DNA of 64,000 nucleotides from Isoetes taiwanensis (taxonomy: Eukaryota; Streptophyta; Lycopodiopsida; Isoetales; Isoetaceae), in the NCBI GenBank assembly GCA_021234155.1, contig JAJEKV010000004.1, positions 13,982,716 to 14,046,715 on the forward strand, given 5' to 3'. The notes beneath the pieces are model-generated. The model did no database searches, was not told the DNA's origin, and saw only the letters and a program-made list of their open reading frames with translations. Each line of letters begins with the position of its first letter. Position 1 is the stretch's first letter. The position numbers and the translations under genes are program-made. Below, one piece after another: positions 52,361 to 62,809 of the stretch.

Positions 52361-52632
52361 TACATTGTATCTGTTCAATTTATTAATAAAAATTCTTTTT
52401 CAACTACATCTTTGGTTTCAAACTTTAATGAATTTCCTTTGTTTCAGTTGCATTGTTTTTGTTCTCGACTCGCGAACCTGGGAAAACTGCAGCACAGCTC
52501 GGATTCAGAGTTTTATTCAAAAATTCGAATTAAGGATAGTTTTCGGGTCGGGGTGCTACTTTTTATGTAAATTAACCGGGTTCCGAAAAAAAATGGGAAT
52601 GGAATGAGTCCCACTTTAATTAAATACGACTT

Positions 52633-53940
52633 ACAACAACTTGAGACATAATGATATTTTCCAGAATAATGATAAACATGTGATACAAAAAAGAACTATT
52701 GCCAAATACATCTTTTACATCTAACTCATGGAGAGACCTCTAAACACCCAACGTTTCAGCTAAAACATGCTAGCCCACTGTGCAACCAACACTGGATGAC
52801 TTCTCGCATGCAATCTAACCTGGCGCATTCTCTTGGGAGCCATATGCCATATTCTTTCACTGCAAGGTATCTTATTTTTCAATAAAAAACGTTTATATAG
52901 GCCACTGTGCAACCAACACTGAATGACTTCTCGCATGCAATTTAATCTGGCGCATTCTCTTGGGAGCCATATGCCATAGACCTTCACTGCAATGTATCTT
53001 ACTTTTCAATAAAAAGCGTTTATAAAGTCTTTAATAACCTTTCTCAACCTTGATCATACACATATTTCTGATCTTCCTATGCATTATGGACTGAAGCATC
53101 ACTTTATAATAGAATGTGGATCAAATAAATGATGTACAGGAAGAGAGACATAATGTTATCATATCTCAAATAAGAGGATAGCGGATTTTGTGGAGAAGTG
53201 CCTTTGAATCGCATTGAATGAACTTGATGTCATCTCATTCATCTGATGGTCTCAATTGGCAATAGACACAATGTTAGATGGTGTGGTTTAAAAGCCAACA
53301 GATGAACATATACCTCTTGTTAATTGTAATTGTATCTAGCATAAATTGTGTTGTTTAGCCACGGCCAGCATAACATTGAACTTGCCTCATGTTTGACTCA
53401 AACAGCTGTAATACTTATCCCTCATACACAGCAACCAACTGTTGTTGACTAATGAAATTTAAATCATGTGTATATGCAAATCCTTAGCAGTCGTAGTTGT
53501 TAATTCATTTGGAGAAAGTAAGAAACTGGGAAAGCGAATAGATTACCCTCGTATAATCCCTTCACAACACTACCAAAACAAATGCCTAAGAGATCTACTA
53601 CACGTCGAGCTGTGTATAGCTCCAAAAGCACATGTCAACACTTCCTTCTCCACATTCTGCTATTAGCTGTCAATGCTGCATCAATTTTTCCAAGTCCTTC
53701 AAAAACGAGGGGATCTGCTTGGCTTTGGTTGCAAACCCCTAAACTCCAAGGTACTGCCTAGACCTCCAGCATCTCCAAAACTCTTCGACTGTGTCCATGG
53801 CTGAAAGTGTCGTGCATAAGGCGGGTTAGAAAAAAAAACAAGAAAGGTAAAGTGACAAAAGTGCCATATTCTCTGGAGAAGCAGAGGCCTCATCATAGCC
53901 ATGCGAAATGGAAGAAGAAGTCGAGGTTTGGGGCATAAGC
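52633..53940. other. AT-rich non-coding DNA with a 127-bp tandem duplication
   Basis: The segment 52775-52901 (CCACTGTGCAACCAACACTG ... CAATAAAAAACGTTTATA) is repeated at 52902-53028 with about 8% differences. Nothing else is recognisable up to 53940. Confidence 0.65.
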
Positions 53941-53944
53941 ATGA

Positions 53945-54125
53945 TACATGTATCCACTTTTGGAACTTTTCAAAGTGCTTACACTGGGTACTTCGAAAAT
54001 GGGCATTGTTTTCTTGTTCTTTCTATCAAAACTAATTTAGAAGTTCAAGATAAAAAGTCAAAACCATGTTAATATTCAAGATTAAGATAAAGACAATAAT
54101 ATTGGAGGTGAAAATAGCACCTATT
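53945..54125. repeat. partial MITE-like repeat related to 56949-57237
   Basis: Shares TACACTGGGTACTT and the following AT-rich order with the element at 56949, diverged. No terminal repeats are visible in this copy. Confidence 0.4.
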
Positions 54126-54139
54126 AGTTATTGAGCACC

Positions 54140-55920
54140 ACTTATTAGTTATTGAGGCCGATTGTATGAACTGATCCGTGGAAGAGTTGCTACTCCAGAT
54201 GGTCTCTCGGATCTAATTCTCAGTAACACTGGAGTAAAGCAGGGCTGCTCGCTTTCTCCTACCTTGTTTAGGTTGTATATAGACCAACTGGAAGACTTCT
54301 TAAGCAACCAGGATGTCATTTTCCACACATTTTCCACGACTTGGTAATCCTTTTACTCTACGCCAATGATTTACTTTTATGCTCTCACACTGTGGACGAT
54401 TTTCAAAAGCAGCTTGATTCTGCTCATAATTTGGGCTTACAGTAAATTTGGAAAAAACAAAAGTCTTGTGCTTTGGCATGCAGTCTGTGGCTTTGCTATA
54501 CTAGAGGGAAGCAATCGAGAACAATCTTATAAATATTTAGGACACGAAGTGTATATTGGGCACAAGCCATGGACTAAAGGTGTGGATTGTAGGATTGCAG
54601 GTGCTATGAAAGCATTCCATTCATTGTCAAATATTTGTCGCCATGCCTATATTGTCTATTGGCCACTTCGGAAGAAACTCTTCGAAGCACTTGTAATGCC
54701 AGTTGTATTGTATGCTAGCCATGGAATAAAATAACAGCTAAGGTTAGCCAAATGGCTATTTTGTAGCAGTTTTGCCAAGAAAAACGGCTAAAAAATGCCC
54801 AAAAAAAAGAAAATTTTAGCGCAATTTTTTTGCCGCCCAAGTGAGTTTTTAGGTTGAATAGCCAAACCTTTACCTCCAGACATATCCATCACGACATCGA
54901 TTATCTAAACCTAAGATAGAGTGGGCTTGAAAAAATGGATTTAGCCCGAAATTCAACATCAATGTATGTACTAACTTTAAGAAATTGCAAATAGGGTTTA
55001 TATTTTCCCTTTTTTTTTCACTTTCTTTCTTGTTTCAAGTACAAAGTTGATGGAACAATGTAGTCCTTTTTTTTTTAGGTTTTTGAACATGTTCATGTAT
55101 GTCTTGATTTATGTATTTACAATAAATTCAATGTACTTGCCAAAATGCTTGGATTTTTTTAAATTACTATCGCATGATGGCTAATATTTGCCTTTCCATT
55201 TTGTGAAAGTTTAGCTAAAAGCACTGTGATGGAGAAAAACCATTTAGTTTAGCCAAGTGTTAGAAACTTCCAGCCCCAATTTGAAGGTAGTTTAGCTAAA
55301 CATATTTTGGCTACACTAAAATATAGGAGTAGTAATTTATTCCATGAATGCTAGCGAAATATGGAGGCCATCATTGAGCAGATCAAATGGAATGAGATTG
55401 AAGGAATCCAAAAAACTTGGCTGCATATGACATTTAAGGTGAAAAGGGCAGTCCCATATGAGATAAGGTTATATGACAGTGGATCCTGTCTGCTGGAAAT
55501 TCATGCTACGAACAACACCTTGAGATACCTGGATCAGAGGGCTCCCTTGTATGGCTTGCACTTAATGCTACTATGCAACTTGATTTGGATGGCAAAAGCT
55601 GTTGGTATAAAGATCTGAAGGCTGGTATACCCGCGTGAATCTCTCAGTTAGTCCCTATTCAAAAGAGTTCAAAGAAACCGCCTTTTTAGCATATTGCAAT
55701 ACATCTGCCAAGGAGAATTCCAATACTATATTAGAGATTTCAATCCAAAGCGTGAGCATAAAACTCAGCAGTACTTGAGGCTGGTGACGCTGGGTTCAAC
55801 GATGCACCTAGAGTTGCCCCTAGGATCCAAAAAATTCCTCATGGTGGGATTGTATCCTGCCTACAAAGTGTGCATGTACGACCAACGTTTTGCCCAACAG
55901 ATGTGTGGAGAGTTGGTATA
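54140..55920 (+). pseudogene. LINE reverse-transcriptase remnant, interrupted by a MITE
   Basis: The reading shows the RT palm entry GVKQGCSLSPTLFRLYIDQL (54229-54288), then LVILLLYANDLLL (about 54343-54383), where the catalytic Y-A-D-D appears as Y-A-N-D, then the thumb region YKYLGHEVYIG and LRKKLFEALVMPVVLYAS (54524-54719). The next residues (EIW) continue at 55356 after the 628-bp MITE. Frame changes occur in several places. The endonuclease and N-terminal RT are missing. The clade looks close to LINEs with GVKQGCPLSP motifs common in plants and algae; the exact clade was not determined. Confidence 0.8.
54720..55347. mobile_element. 628-bp hAT-like MITE
   Basis: Ends CATGGAATAAA and TTTATTCCATG(A), flanked by the 8-bp duplication ATGCTAGC (54712-54719 and 55348-55355). 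Removing it restores the LINE reading across the join. Eight-base target duplication is typical of the hAT superfamily. Inside are repeated TTAGCTAAA/TTAGCCAAA motifs in both orientations; no coding region. Confidence 0.85.
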
Positions 55921-57580
55921 GGCCTAGTAATGCCAAAATAAGCGTTCCTTTGGTCATGGGTTTAAATCTTGCCAATGTCACTTATATTTGGAAGTTGGTT
56001 ACTAGGGGTATACAATGATGATCCTCGACGTGGTAGAACTTAAAAGCTTGTATATGTCCTCCACTCTGGCTGCTCGTTGGCAGTGGGACAAAGCTAGCTA
56101 GTTTAAAATGACTAGTCTAGACCAGTAAAAGTTGGTTTACTGGTTATTGTAAGTAGCGATCTGGTCAGTTTACATGTTACTATGACTGATTTACTGGTTA
56201 CTATAAATAGCCATGTGGTCCTAGGATGCCAAAAAGCCATACGTGGCAGGTGGCACTAGGATGGTGACACTGGGTTTAGAGTTGCCCCTAGGATCCAAAA
56301 AATTCCTCAAGGTGGGATTGTATCCTGTCTATAAAGTGTGCATGGCTAAAGTTTTGCCCAACGGATGTGTGGTGAGTTAGTATAGGCCTAGTAATGCCAA
56401 AATAAGTGTTCATTTGGTTATGGGTTCAAACCTTATCAATGTCTCTTATCTTTGGGAGTTGGTTACTAGGGGTATACAATGATGATAGCCAATGAGGTAC
56501 ACCTTAAAACCTTGTACATGTTCTCCACTTGGGCTGCTCGTTGGCAGTGGGACAAAGCTAGCTAGTTTGAAAAGACTAGTATAGACCAGTAAAAGTTACA
56601 GGTTACCAAAGGTATACAATGATGATCCCCAACGTGGTAGAACTTAAAAGCTTGTACATGTCCTCCACTTTGGCTGCTCGTTGGCAGTGGAACAAAGCTA
56701 GGTAGTTAGAAAAGACTAGTCTAGACCAGTAAACGTTGGTTTACGGGCTACTGTGGCTGGTTTATGAGAAATCGTTTTCTGGCCGACGAGGGAAAAATAT
56801 GGGAAATACTTATTTTTGGACTTTATACGTCCAGAAAAATAATTCTATACGTACAGAACCTATCCCTGCTACAAAGTGTGCATGTACGGCCAAAGTTTTA
56901 CCTGGCGGATGTGTGGTGAGTTGGTATAGGCGGGTAAAAGCATACTATGGTGTACCACTTTTAAAACCATCAAAAGTACCTACACTGGGTACTTTTAAAA
57001 CTGGTACTTTCTGGTTTTTGTTTCCATGAAAATCAATAGAAAATTTTTGAATTGAAGTTCAATAACATGTCAATCTATAGTACTAGAGGATAAAAATACT
57101 AGTAGAGACTAAAATAAATGAATTAACTCTCAAACTTATTGTTTATTGCGGCAATTATGCAAGTTCCCAGTATCCGGTGCTGGGTACTTTTCTGGATATT
57201 TTTCGCACTCCCTAAAAAGTACTTTCGATGGTACACCCTAGGATGCTTTCATCCAGGCCTAGTAATGCCAAAATAAATGTTCATTTGGTTATGGGTTCAA
57301 ACCTTGCCAATGTCTCGTATCTTTTGGAGTTAGTTACTAGGGGTATACGATGATGATCCCCAACACATGGTAGAACTTAAAAGCTTGTACATGTCCTCCA
57401 CTTTGGCTGCTCATTGACAGTGGGGCAAAGCTAGCTAGTTTGAAAAGACTAGTCTAGACCAGTAAAAAGTTGGTTTACAGGTTATTTAGTTCGAAAAGAC
57501 TAGTCTAGACCATTAAAAAGTTGGTTTATAGGTTATTGTGGCTGGTTTACTGGTTACTCTAAAAAGCCCTCTGGTCCTAG
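55780..57580 (+). repeat. degenerate tandem repeats, unit about 480 bp
   Basis: The phrases TATAGGCCTAGTAATGCCAA (about 55918, 56379 and 57256, the last diverged), GGTATACAATGATGAT and CTAGTCTAGACCAGTAAA recur in order. Copies are unequal and one is interrupted by the MITE at 56949. They carry LINE-derived sequence in the first unit, so the array grew next to the LINE remnant. Confidence 0.7.
56949..57237. mobile_element. 289-bp MITE with GGTGTACCA ends
   Basis: Starts GGTGTACCACTTTTAAAA and ends GGTACACC after AAAAAGTACTTTCGA; the inner parts are also partly inverted (AAAGTACC / GGGTACTTTT). It splits a unit of the tandem array. The target duplication is unclear. Confidence 0.5.
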
Positions 57581-58175
57581 GATGCCCAAAAGAGTAGAAT
57601 CGTAGCACAATGCTGCACTTAATGAAAAAGCAACAAATAAGACGAAAGCAAAGGAGAAGTTGTAAGAATGCTGGAAAGATAGAGCTAGAATGGGACATAT
57701 TGCTGGAATAAAAATGGGCGCCGTATTTGGATCCATCACATAAAAATTCCATCTCAAATGAACAAAATAGATGAAGATGAACATGCCTCAATTGCACCCC
57801 AATTTGTAAGTGCAAACTTCTCCCAAACCACCTGCAAGTATTACAATATCTAAAATGATAATCAATCAATGCGAAGCCTAAGTTCATCCCTAATGGCATT
57901 CGAGAACAATTTGAAACACCAAATAATGTATTGTAAAACAAAACCTTTTGAGGCAATAATTGCATTGATCCACATCAAAGGGGGAAGGCAAACCTCTAAG
58001 CACTTAACTGCACATTAATTCCGGCTATAAAATTTGCATTATGGAAAGGTTCTCTGTCTGCCTTCTGTTCATCTTGCCACTTCCTTTTAAATGATAAATT
58101 TGCCATCATATTGGCTCCAAATGAACCAACTATGACAACACTTATAGCTTGCTCTCTAGTGTGTATAGACACACT
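57581..58175. other. no recognisable feature
   Basis: AT-rich sequence. The minus-strand 150-codon ORF at 57513-57965 is Phe/Cys/Leu-rich without motifs and I do not regard it as a gene. Confidence 0.4.
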
Positions 58176-58602
58176 ACTACTATGAAGATTAATTAACACA
58201 AACTATTACATTAGACATGTTTAAAATTAAATTCCCCCTTAAACCCCTTTTTGTTTGAGTGCATATTCACACGGGGGGTGACTGCGGGCAACGAGAGCTG
58301 TTGGATAGGCATATTCATCCCTTATTCCTTAATCTACACCGTACACAAAGTTCCTCGTTTGTGGGATATAGATGTATAGAATTTGTTATACTGTATAACA
58401 AGATTTGCAAAATACTATAAGATTTCAGGCAATATACTATATGGTGTTGATTTTGTACGTGCAAAACATAATTACAAGGGCTCTCGCTGCCCTACGTCAC
58501 CCCCCGTGTGAATATGCACTCAAACAAAAAGGGGTTTAAGGGGGAATTTAATTTTAAACATGTCTAATGTAATAGTTTGTGCTAATTAATCTTCATAGTA
58601 GT
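58176..58602. mobile_element. 427-bp foldback element with 107-bp arms
   Basis: Left arm 58176-58282 (ACTACTATGAAGATTAATTA ... GGGGGGTGAC) and right arm 58496-58602 are inverse copies with very few mismatches. A second short inverted stretch (GGGCAACGAGAGC / GCTCTCGCTGCCC) continues the pairing inward after a small gap. Non-coding 190-bp centre. Target duplication not evident. Confidence 0.8.
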
Positions 58603-59510
58603 TATGTTAGTTGTTATATTACAAAAATTTTTTGGCCCTTCGGGCCACAAAAGAAACAAACATAGATAGAACTCTGAGGTAAACAAAAAAATAAAAATTC
58701 AAAATAAAATAAAAGTACAAAATGATTGATGTGTTATTGCAAACCATATATTTTAAATTGCATAATTTATAGGCTCCAAAATGACAACATTGTAACAATG
58801 TGCCCGAATTGTCTTGAAATCATTCTAAAATAGCATTGTTGCAACAACGCGCTCAATTTGTCTTGACTGAATAGAAACTGTAGGCATTGGTAGTTACACA
58901 TAAAATAGAAATGGATCATGCGACAAACTTGATCTTCCTTAGTTGTTTGTGCAATTGCCATCGTAAGCATTGCTAGAGATATCAACATCCTGCAAAAATT
59001 TTTTGAACCTGCATAGAGAATACTACAGAGAATACTTTAGCATTAACGTATTTTGAGCAGCACATATGCAAAAACTTTCCAAGAACATGACAAATGCTAG
59101 CAAGGTAGTATGTAAATTTGAGCCTGGACAAAGGAAAGCAAGCCATTGCATAACTTAAAGCAATGAATTCCATGGTTTAACAGTGTGGAATTAAGCTTAG
59201 AACAAACGAGAGAGAGCACAATGCATAATGAAAAATAGAAGATAAGATAATGCTTAGAAGGATAAGGCTTCAAAATTGTGAAAATCATATGATGTTACAT
59301 AAGATTGTGAATTGTTATAGAGGTGTATTTGTAGATTTCTTCGTATAATGCTGACGGTGGATGGGCTAGTTTGACCCAAAGTGATGCCTGTATACAAGTT
59401 GCTTTTTTTAAATGTTAGAATAACGTGACACCGAGATGCTAAAAAAGGTGACTTGGCATGTTGCTAATTTAAGTATTTTGATTTGGATTACTTAATTGTG
59501 AAGCAAGGAA
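58603..59510. other. AT-rich non-coding DNA
   Basis: No gene seen. Contains a small GGCCCTTCGGGCC hairpin (about 58636) and, at about 59248-59267, ATAATGCTTAGAAGGATAAG, which recurs at about 60593-60612. Confidence 0.5.
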
Positions 59511-60330
59511 CAGGGGGCCTTTTAAGCACGATGATGGCGACAAGTGATTAACAGGGCAGAGAAGGCAGCAAGTGATGCCTGCTTAAACTCTCCTTCAAAT
59601 AGATTAATTCATGGCGAAGTGGGCATTGATTCAAGAAAAAAAAATCACCGTAGCTTGATTGTGGAGGCAAGATGGGTTCTTGCAAAAGAGCTCGAATCAG
59701 CTCCAGATTTGGTCCACGGGTCTTTAGGAGGCTGAATCGAAGAATTGTGATTGCCGCAAGCAATTCTGAGCAAGCAAGGCTTGCATCCAAAAGAAGCCAG
59801 GGTCGGAACTGAGTTTTCCCACATGCCACAATTGGCCTTTAAAATTGCAAAGGAGGGTCTTACGGCCCGAAGTTCGTCCTGGTAAATTTTTGTGGTAGTT
59901 GGAACTCTCAGTTGGGAGCTTCGACTGAGTGAAGCAGGTCAGCAAGGAAAAATAATTCATCGGTCCAATTTGTGAGGAAGTTGGGATCCCGACTTGGAGT
60001 AGATTATGGATTGCAGGGCTTATGGAGCCACACCAAAAGATCTGGGAGAATAAATTGGCCATTCCAGAGAATCCTGCTATGAGCAAGATAAAAAATTGAG
60101 GCAGTATAAGAATTTGTCCCAAGATTGTCCCAAGCCGTCTTAAGATGATAGACTAGAAGAAAAGGGGGTTGAAAAGAAAACATGCCCTTCCTTTATGAAG
60201 CGTTGTGAAAGGTAGAGCTGGATCTGCCATATCTTTCATTTCAATTCAATTCAATTCAGTTCAATATCCTTGAGGGTTGTGAAAGGACTTGTTTGCCTTA
60301 TATTTGTTTAAGTTCTTGTAGTTATTTTTT
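59511..60330 (+). pseudogene. coding-like remnant, unknown
   Basis: Codon-like texture with several short open stretches (for example 59544-59735, 63 codons, Arg/Ser/Leu/Glu-rich) and many stops. It lies between the two copies of ATAATGCTTAGAAGGATAAG. No family is recognisable, and it ends in a (TTCAA)n-like run (60240-60262). Confidence 0.2.
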
Positions 60331-60620
60331 ATGCTTGTGCTGTGGCGGTGCAGGCATATAGTAGCACCAAAGGTATATGTAGATTGTTTGCGTAGTAAAG
60401 TTTCAAATCTGTAAAATAAATTTGACTTGTATCTTGACTTCCTTCAAAGGTGGAGAATTCATATGCTGAGGTGGAAATCCAGTTTGACCCCATCACAGAT
60501 TTGGCGGACGGGGGAGAATGCATTAGAAGGAATATACTTGGGAATATTATTAGAATCAATGGCTATAATTTCAAGATAGGAGAAAATAAGCGATAATGCT
60601 TAGAAGGATAAGAGGTGAAA

Positions 60621-60790
60621 TTTCACCTGGAAGTATAGCTCATTCTTGGAAGGATGACCTTTATAAAATAATCTGTAATCCAACGCATTGTACCCCTTGC
60701 TTCATCAAGCAATCCAGCTTTTTCAAGAATTCTCCATGCTAGAACTGTGGCTACAAAAGCCATTGCAAAACCAAACTTCACAGTGTCCCC
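60621..60790 (-). pseudogene. glycoside hydrolase family 9 (endoglucanase) exon fragment
   Basis: The minus-strand reading gives [16 protein letters not shown], then MRWITDYFIK, and in a second frame HPSKNELYFQV. These match the N-terminal conserved block of GH9 cellulases (GDxVKFGFPMAFT...W.TDY.IKAHP..N.LYVQVGD). One base is missing between the last two blocks (near 60660). The catalytic acid and the downstream conserved blocks are absent. It abuts a GDSL exon from an unrelated gene family, so it is a rearranged or captured fragment. Confidence 0.8.
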
Positions 60791-60802
60791 ACAAGTGAAA
60801 AC

Positions 60803-60984
60803 CTGCCCGTTGGCTGCCTAGTATCAAATTGCGGGAAGTTTGCCTTCGCCGTAGTTGCCAAATAGTTGTTATTTCCAGGATCTACTTGCGAATCCCCAAA
60901 TACAAACAGAGCTGGCGTGGCAGCATATGTACTCATTGTCCAGAGAAACAAAAAACAGAGTGCCATCTTAGCTTCCACCCCCAT
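60803..60984 (-). pseudogene. GDSL esterase/lipase first exon
   Basis: From ATG 60984 the peptide has a signal-peptide-like hydrophobic segment (about residues 7-21), then [19 protein letters not shown], the block I motif of plant GDSL esterase/lipases with the catalytic Ser near residue 32, then TRQPTGR. A splice donor (CAG|GTTTTC) follows exactly where plant GDSL genes continue with FSNG. No second GDSL exon follows; instead GH9 sequence begins 12 bp later. Intact GDSL proteins are about 350 aa and secreted. Confidence 0.85.
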
Positions 60985-61325
60985 CACAAAAATCTAACTT
61001 CAGCTCATTCTTTTAGATTAGGTAGACCTACATTTGAGATCGGATGTAAAAAGACAAAATCACAATCCCGATAAATTATCTTGCTCCAATTTTACTCGAG
61101 ATTGAGAGCCATTAGCTCAGATTCGGCAAAAAAAAAATACGAGACATAACTTAGCTTTAAAGGGTCCTTGGAACGGTAGTTGAGCGCGAAGCTTGCCTGG
61201 GCATTGATATGGATAGTAATAGAGCAGTAAACATGTACACATAATTTATGGCGCCTCCAGAAAGAACAGGGGAAGAAAGTTTACCTTGGTTTTGGTTCCA
61301 GGCCAGGGACGGATCGACGATACAC

Positions 61326-61773
61326 CTAAAACCCCATATCTGACCTTTCGGCGCTGGTATAATGGCAAGCTTTCAATGCCTCTGTGGAGGGGATCGCTGC
61401 CGTTGTTTGGGGTAGTTCTAAAACGTAAGCATCTATAGAAATCTGAGTCAGAATAGTGTTCTGATCATGTGTATGCCAAAATATGCAAAATCTAAAATAG
61501 AGATATGTGTCTGGAACTCCCGAGCTCTGGCTGCAGATGAAACCTCCCGAGCTCTCTGGCTGTAGGAGAAACCCCCAACTCTGGATTTGCCCAAAACTTG
61601 ATATCTGCCTTAACAAATCCGTTGCTTCAAATGTGTTGCAAATCCGCTGCTTCAAATCCAATATGTTGCAAATCCGCTGCTTCAAATCCGATGTGCCCGT
61701 GATGTCGGCCAACCCCAACAGTGGTTCATGGCCAAGCTTTACGGCAAACGAGGCTTGCATGTTCAGCCCCTAA
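61326..61773. other. short tandem and direct repeats, no clear gene
   Basis: TTGCAAATCCGCTGCTTCAA is repeated in tandem (about 61637-61690) and CCCGAGCTCT...GGCTG occurs twice (61519 and 61548). The 144-codon minus ORF here contains these repeats and has no other motif; it could be a captured exon but I cannot support that. Confidence 0.4.
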
Positions 61774-61786
61774 AATAAAAAGAGGG

Positions 61787-62600
61787 TTTTTTTTTTTTTT
61801 TGAAGAACTGTGTCAGCAATATATTAAAAGAATGGTAATGTTACAAAGCAAGTGAGGAGGAAGGAGAACTGCCCCAAAGAGACAGTGATACCTCGACACT
61901 CCACAACAACTACAACTCTACTGCTGTACAAACTGACCATCACCATCTACCACACCCAAGAAGTCCCGCCAAATGGAAAACTTCCGCTCTACTAATCCCG
62001 GGAACACCAAAAAGCTTTGAAATAGCTTGTACACGAAGTCGAGGAATCAGAGAGGGCCGCGTTCGCTGAATCCCCCCGAAAGATCCACAACCGCCGCCCG
62101 CTTCCAAATCAACCACACCAACCAGGCCACACCGGATGCAAGGCTTGCTTGCCGTCGAGCCGCCAAGCACCGTGGATATACATGAAGCAGCAATTGTTGG
62201 CTAGTCAATCTCACCAAACGAGTCCCCGACCCAATCCCGGCAACCCGCAAGTGAGGGCATAAAACCGCAATGCTCCACAGTCTCACGATGAAGGCCACAA
62301 CAAGGGCAAAGAGGGCTCACACCCGGCCTAAACTGACTCACAAGGACATTCACCCTGATACAGCGGTGCACCACCTGCCACAGAAGCACCCGAACCTTCG
62401 GTGGGGGAAGAGAGTTCCATGTCCACGTCCAAACCGAGCGCCATCGAGAACCCAGAAGCTGCAGAGACCACTTGCCTGAAGGGGGCAGAGTGTCATGAAT
62501 AGCCAACACCCGGTAACAAGACCGCACAAAACAAGAAGATACAACATCTGGATGAACCTTCCAAACCTGCACCACCACATCACCCTGAGGGACTATAGGT
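61787..62600 (-). mobile_element. 5'-truncated LINE with poly-A
   Basis: On the minus strand it runs from about 62600 to a poly-A (61801-61787) preceded by GTTCTTC, the same terminus as the LINE copies at 24.9-25.7 and 28.2-29.0 kb. The 5' boundary and target duplication could not be fixed. Confidence 0.75.
62201..62578 (-). pseudogene. LINE zinc-binding domain (zf-RVT), 125 codons
   Basis: The reading gives WTWNSLPPPKVRVLLWQVVH, RFRPGVSPLC-type spacing with C-PCC and ETVEHCGF, the same domain as at 25.1-25.6 kb (about 55% alike by eye). The frame is broken further downstream. It would bind element RNA in an intact LINE. Confidence 0.75.
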
Positions 62601-62777
62601 ATGTGTAGCGGAAAGTTTTTGTTGTTGTGAGCCCTTGGATGTTAGACCATTGAAAAAAAAAGCTAAATCAACGACTAAGAAATGGTGCACTCTAGATGTA
62701 CGCATTAGTACATCTATTTGAATACGCCATGAAATCTTAGGAAAACCTTTGTGAAAAGCGTACAAAAACACAAAGAA

Positions 62778-62808
62778 AACCCCCTGTTATTATGCTACAT
62801 ATTCTAGT
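62778..62808 (-). repeat. fragment of the tRNA-headed tandem repeat
   Basis: CCCCCTGTTATTATGCTACA matches the body of the 425-445-bp unit of 22.8-23.8 and 30.1-31.3 kb. Confidence 0.55.
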
Positions 62809-62809
62809 C

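Larger units (their letters stand above)
50842..52632. mobile_element. 1.79-kb TIR element carrying an FCP1-like fragment
   Basis: 25-bp inverted terminal repeats, identical over AAGTCGTATTTAATTAAAG plus TGGGAC (50842-50866 and 52608-52632), flanked by ACAA on both sides. Extra TGGGACT copies inside the left end look like subterminal repeats. The cargo is an FCP1/NIF-like ORF, at least one further decayed ORF, and hairpins between them. No transposase is seen. It may be a gene-capturing non-autonomous transposon, or part of a larger foreign element. Confidence 0.7.

Noticed and set aside
57513-57965. 150-codon minus-strand ORF
   Set aside because: Phe/Cys/Leu-rich, overlaps the end of the degenerate tandem repeats, no domain.
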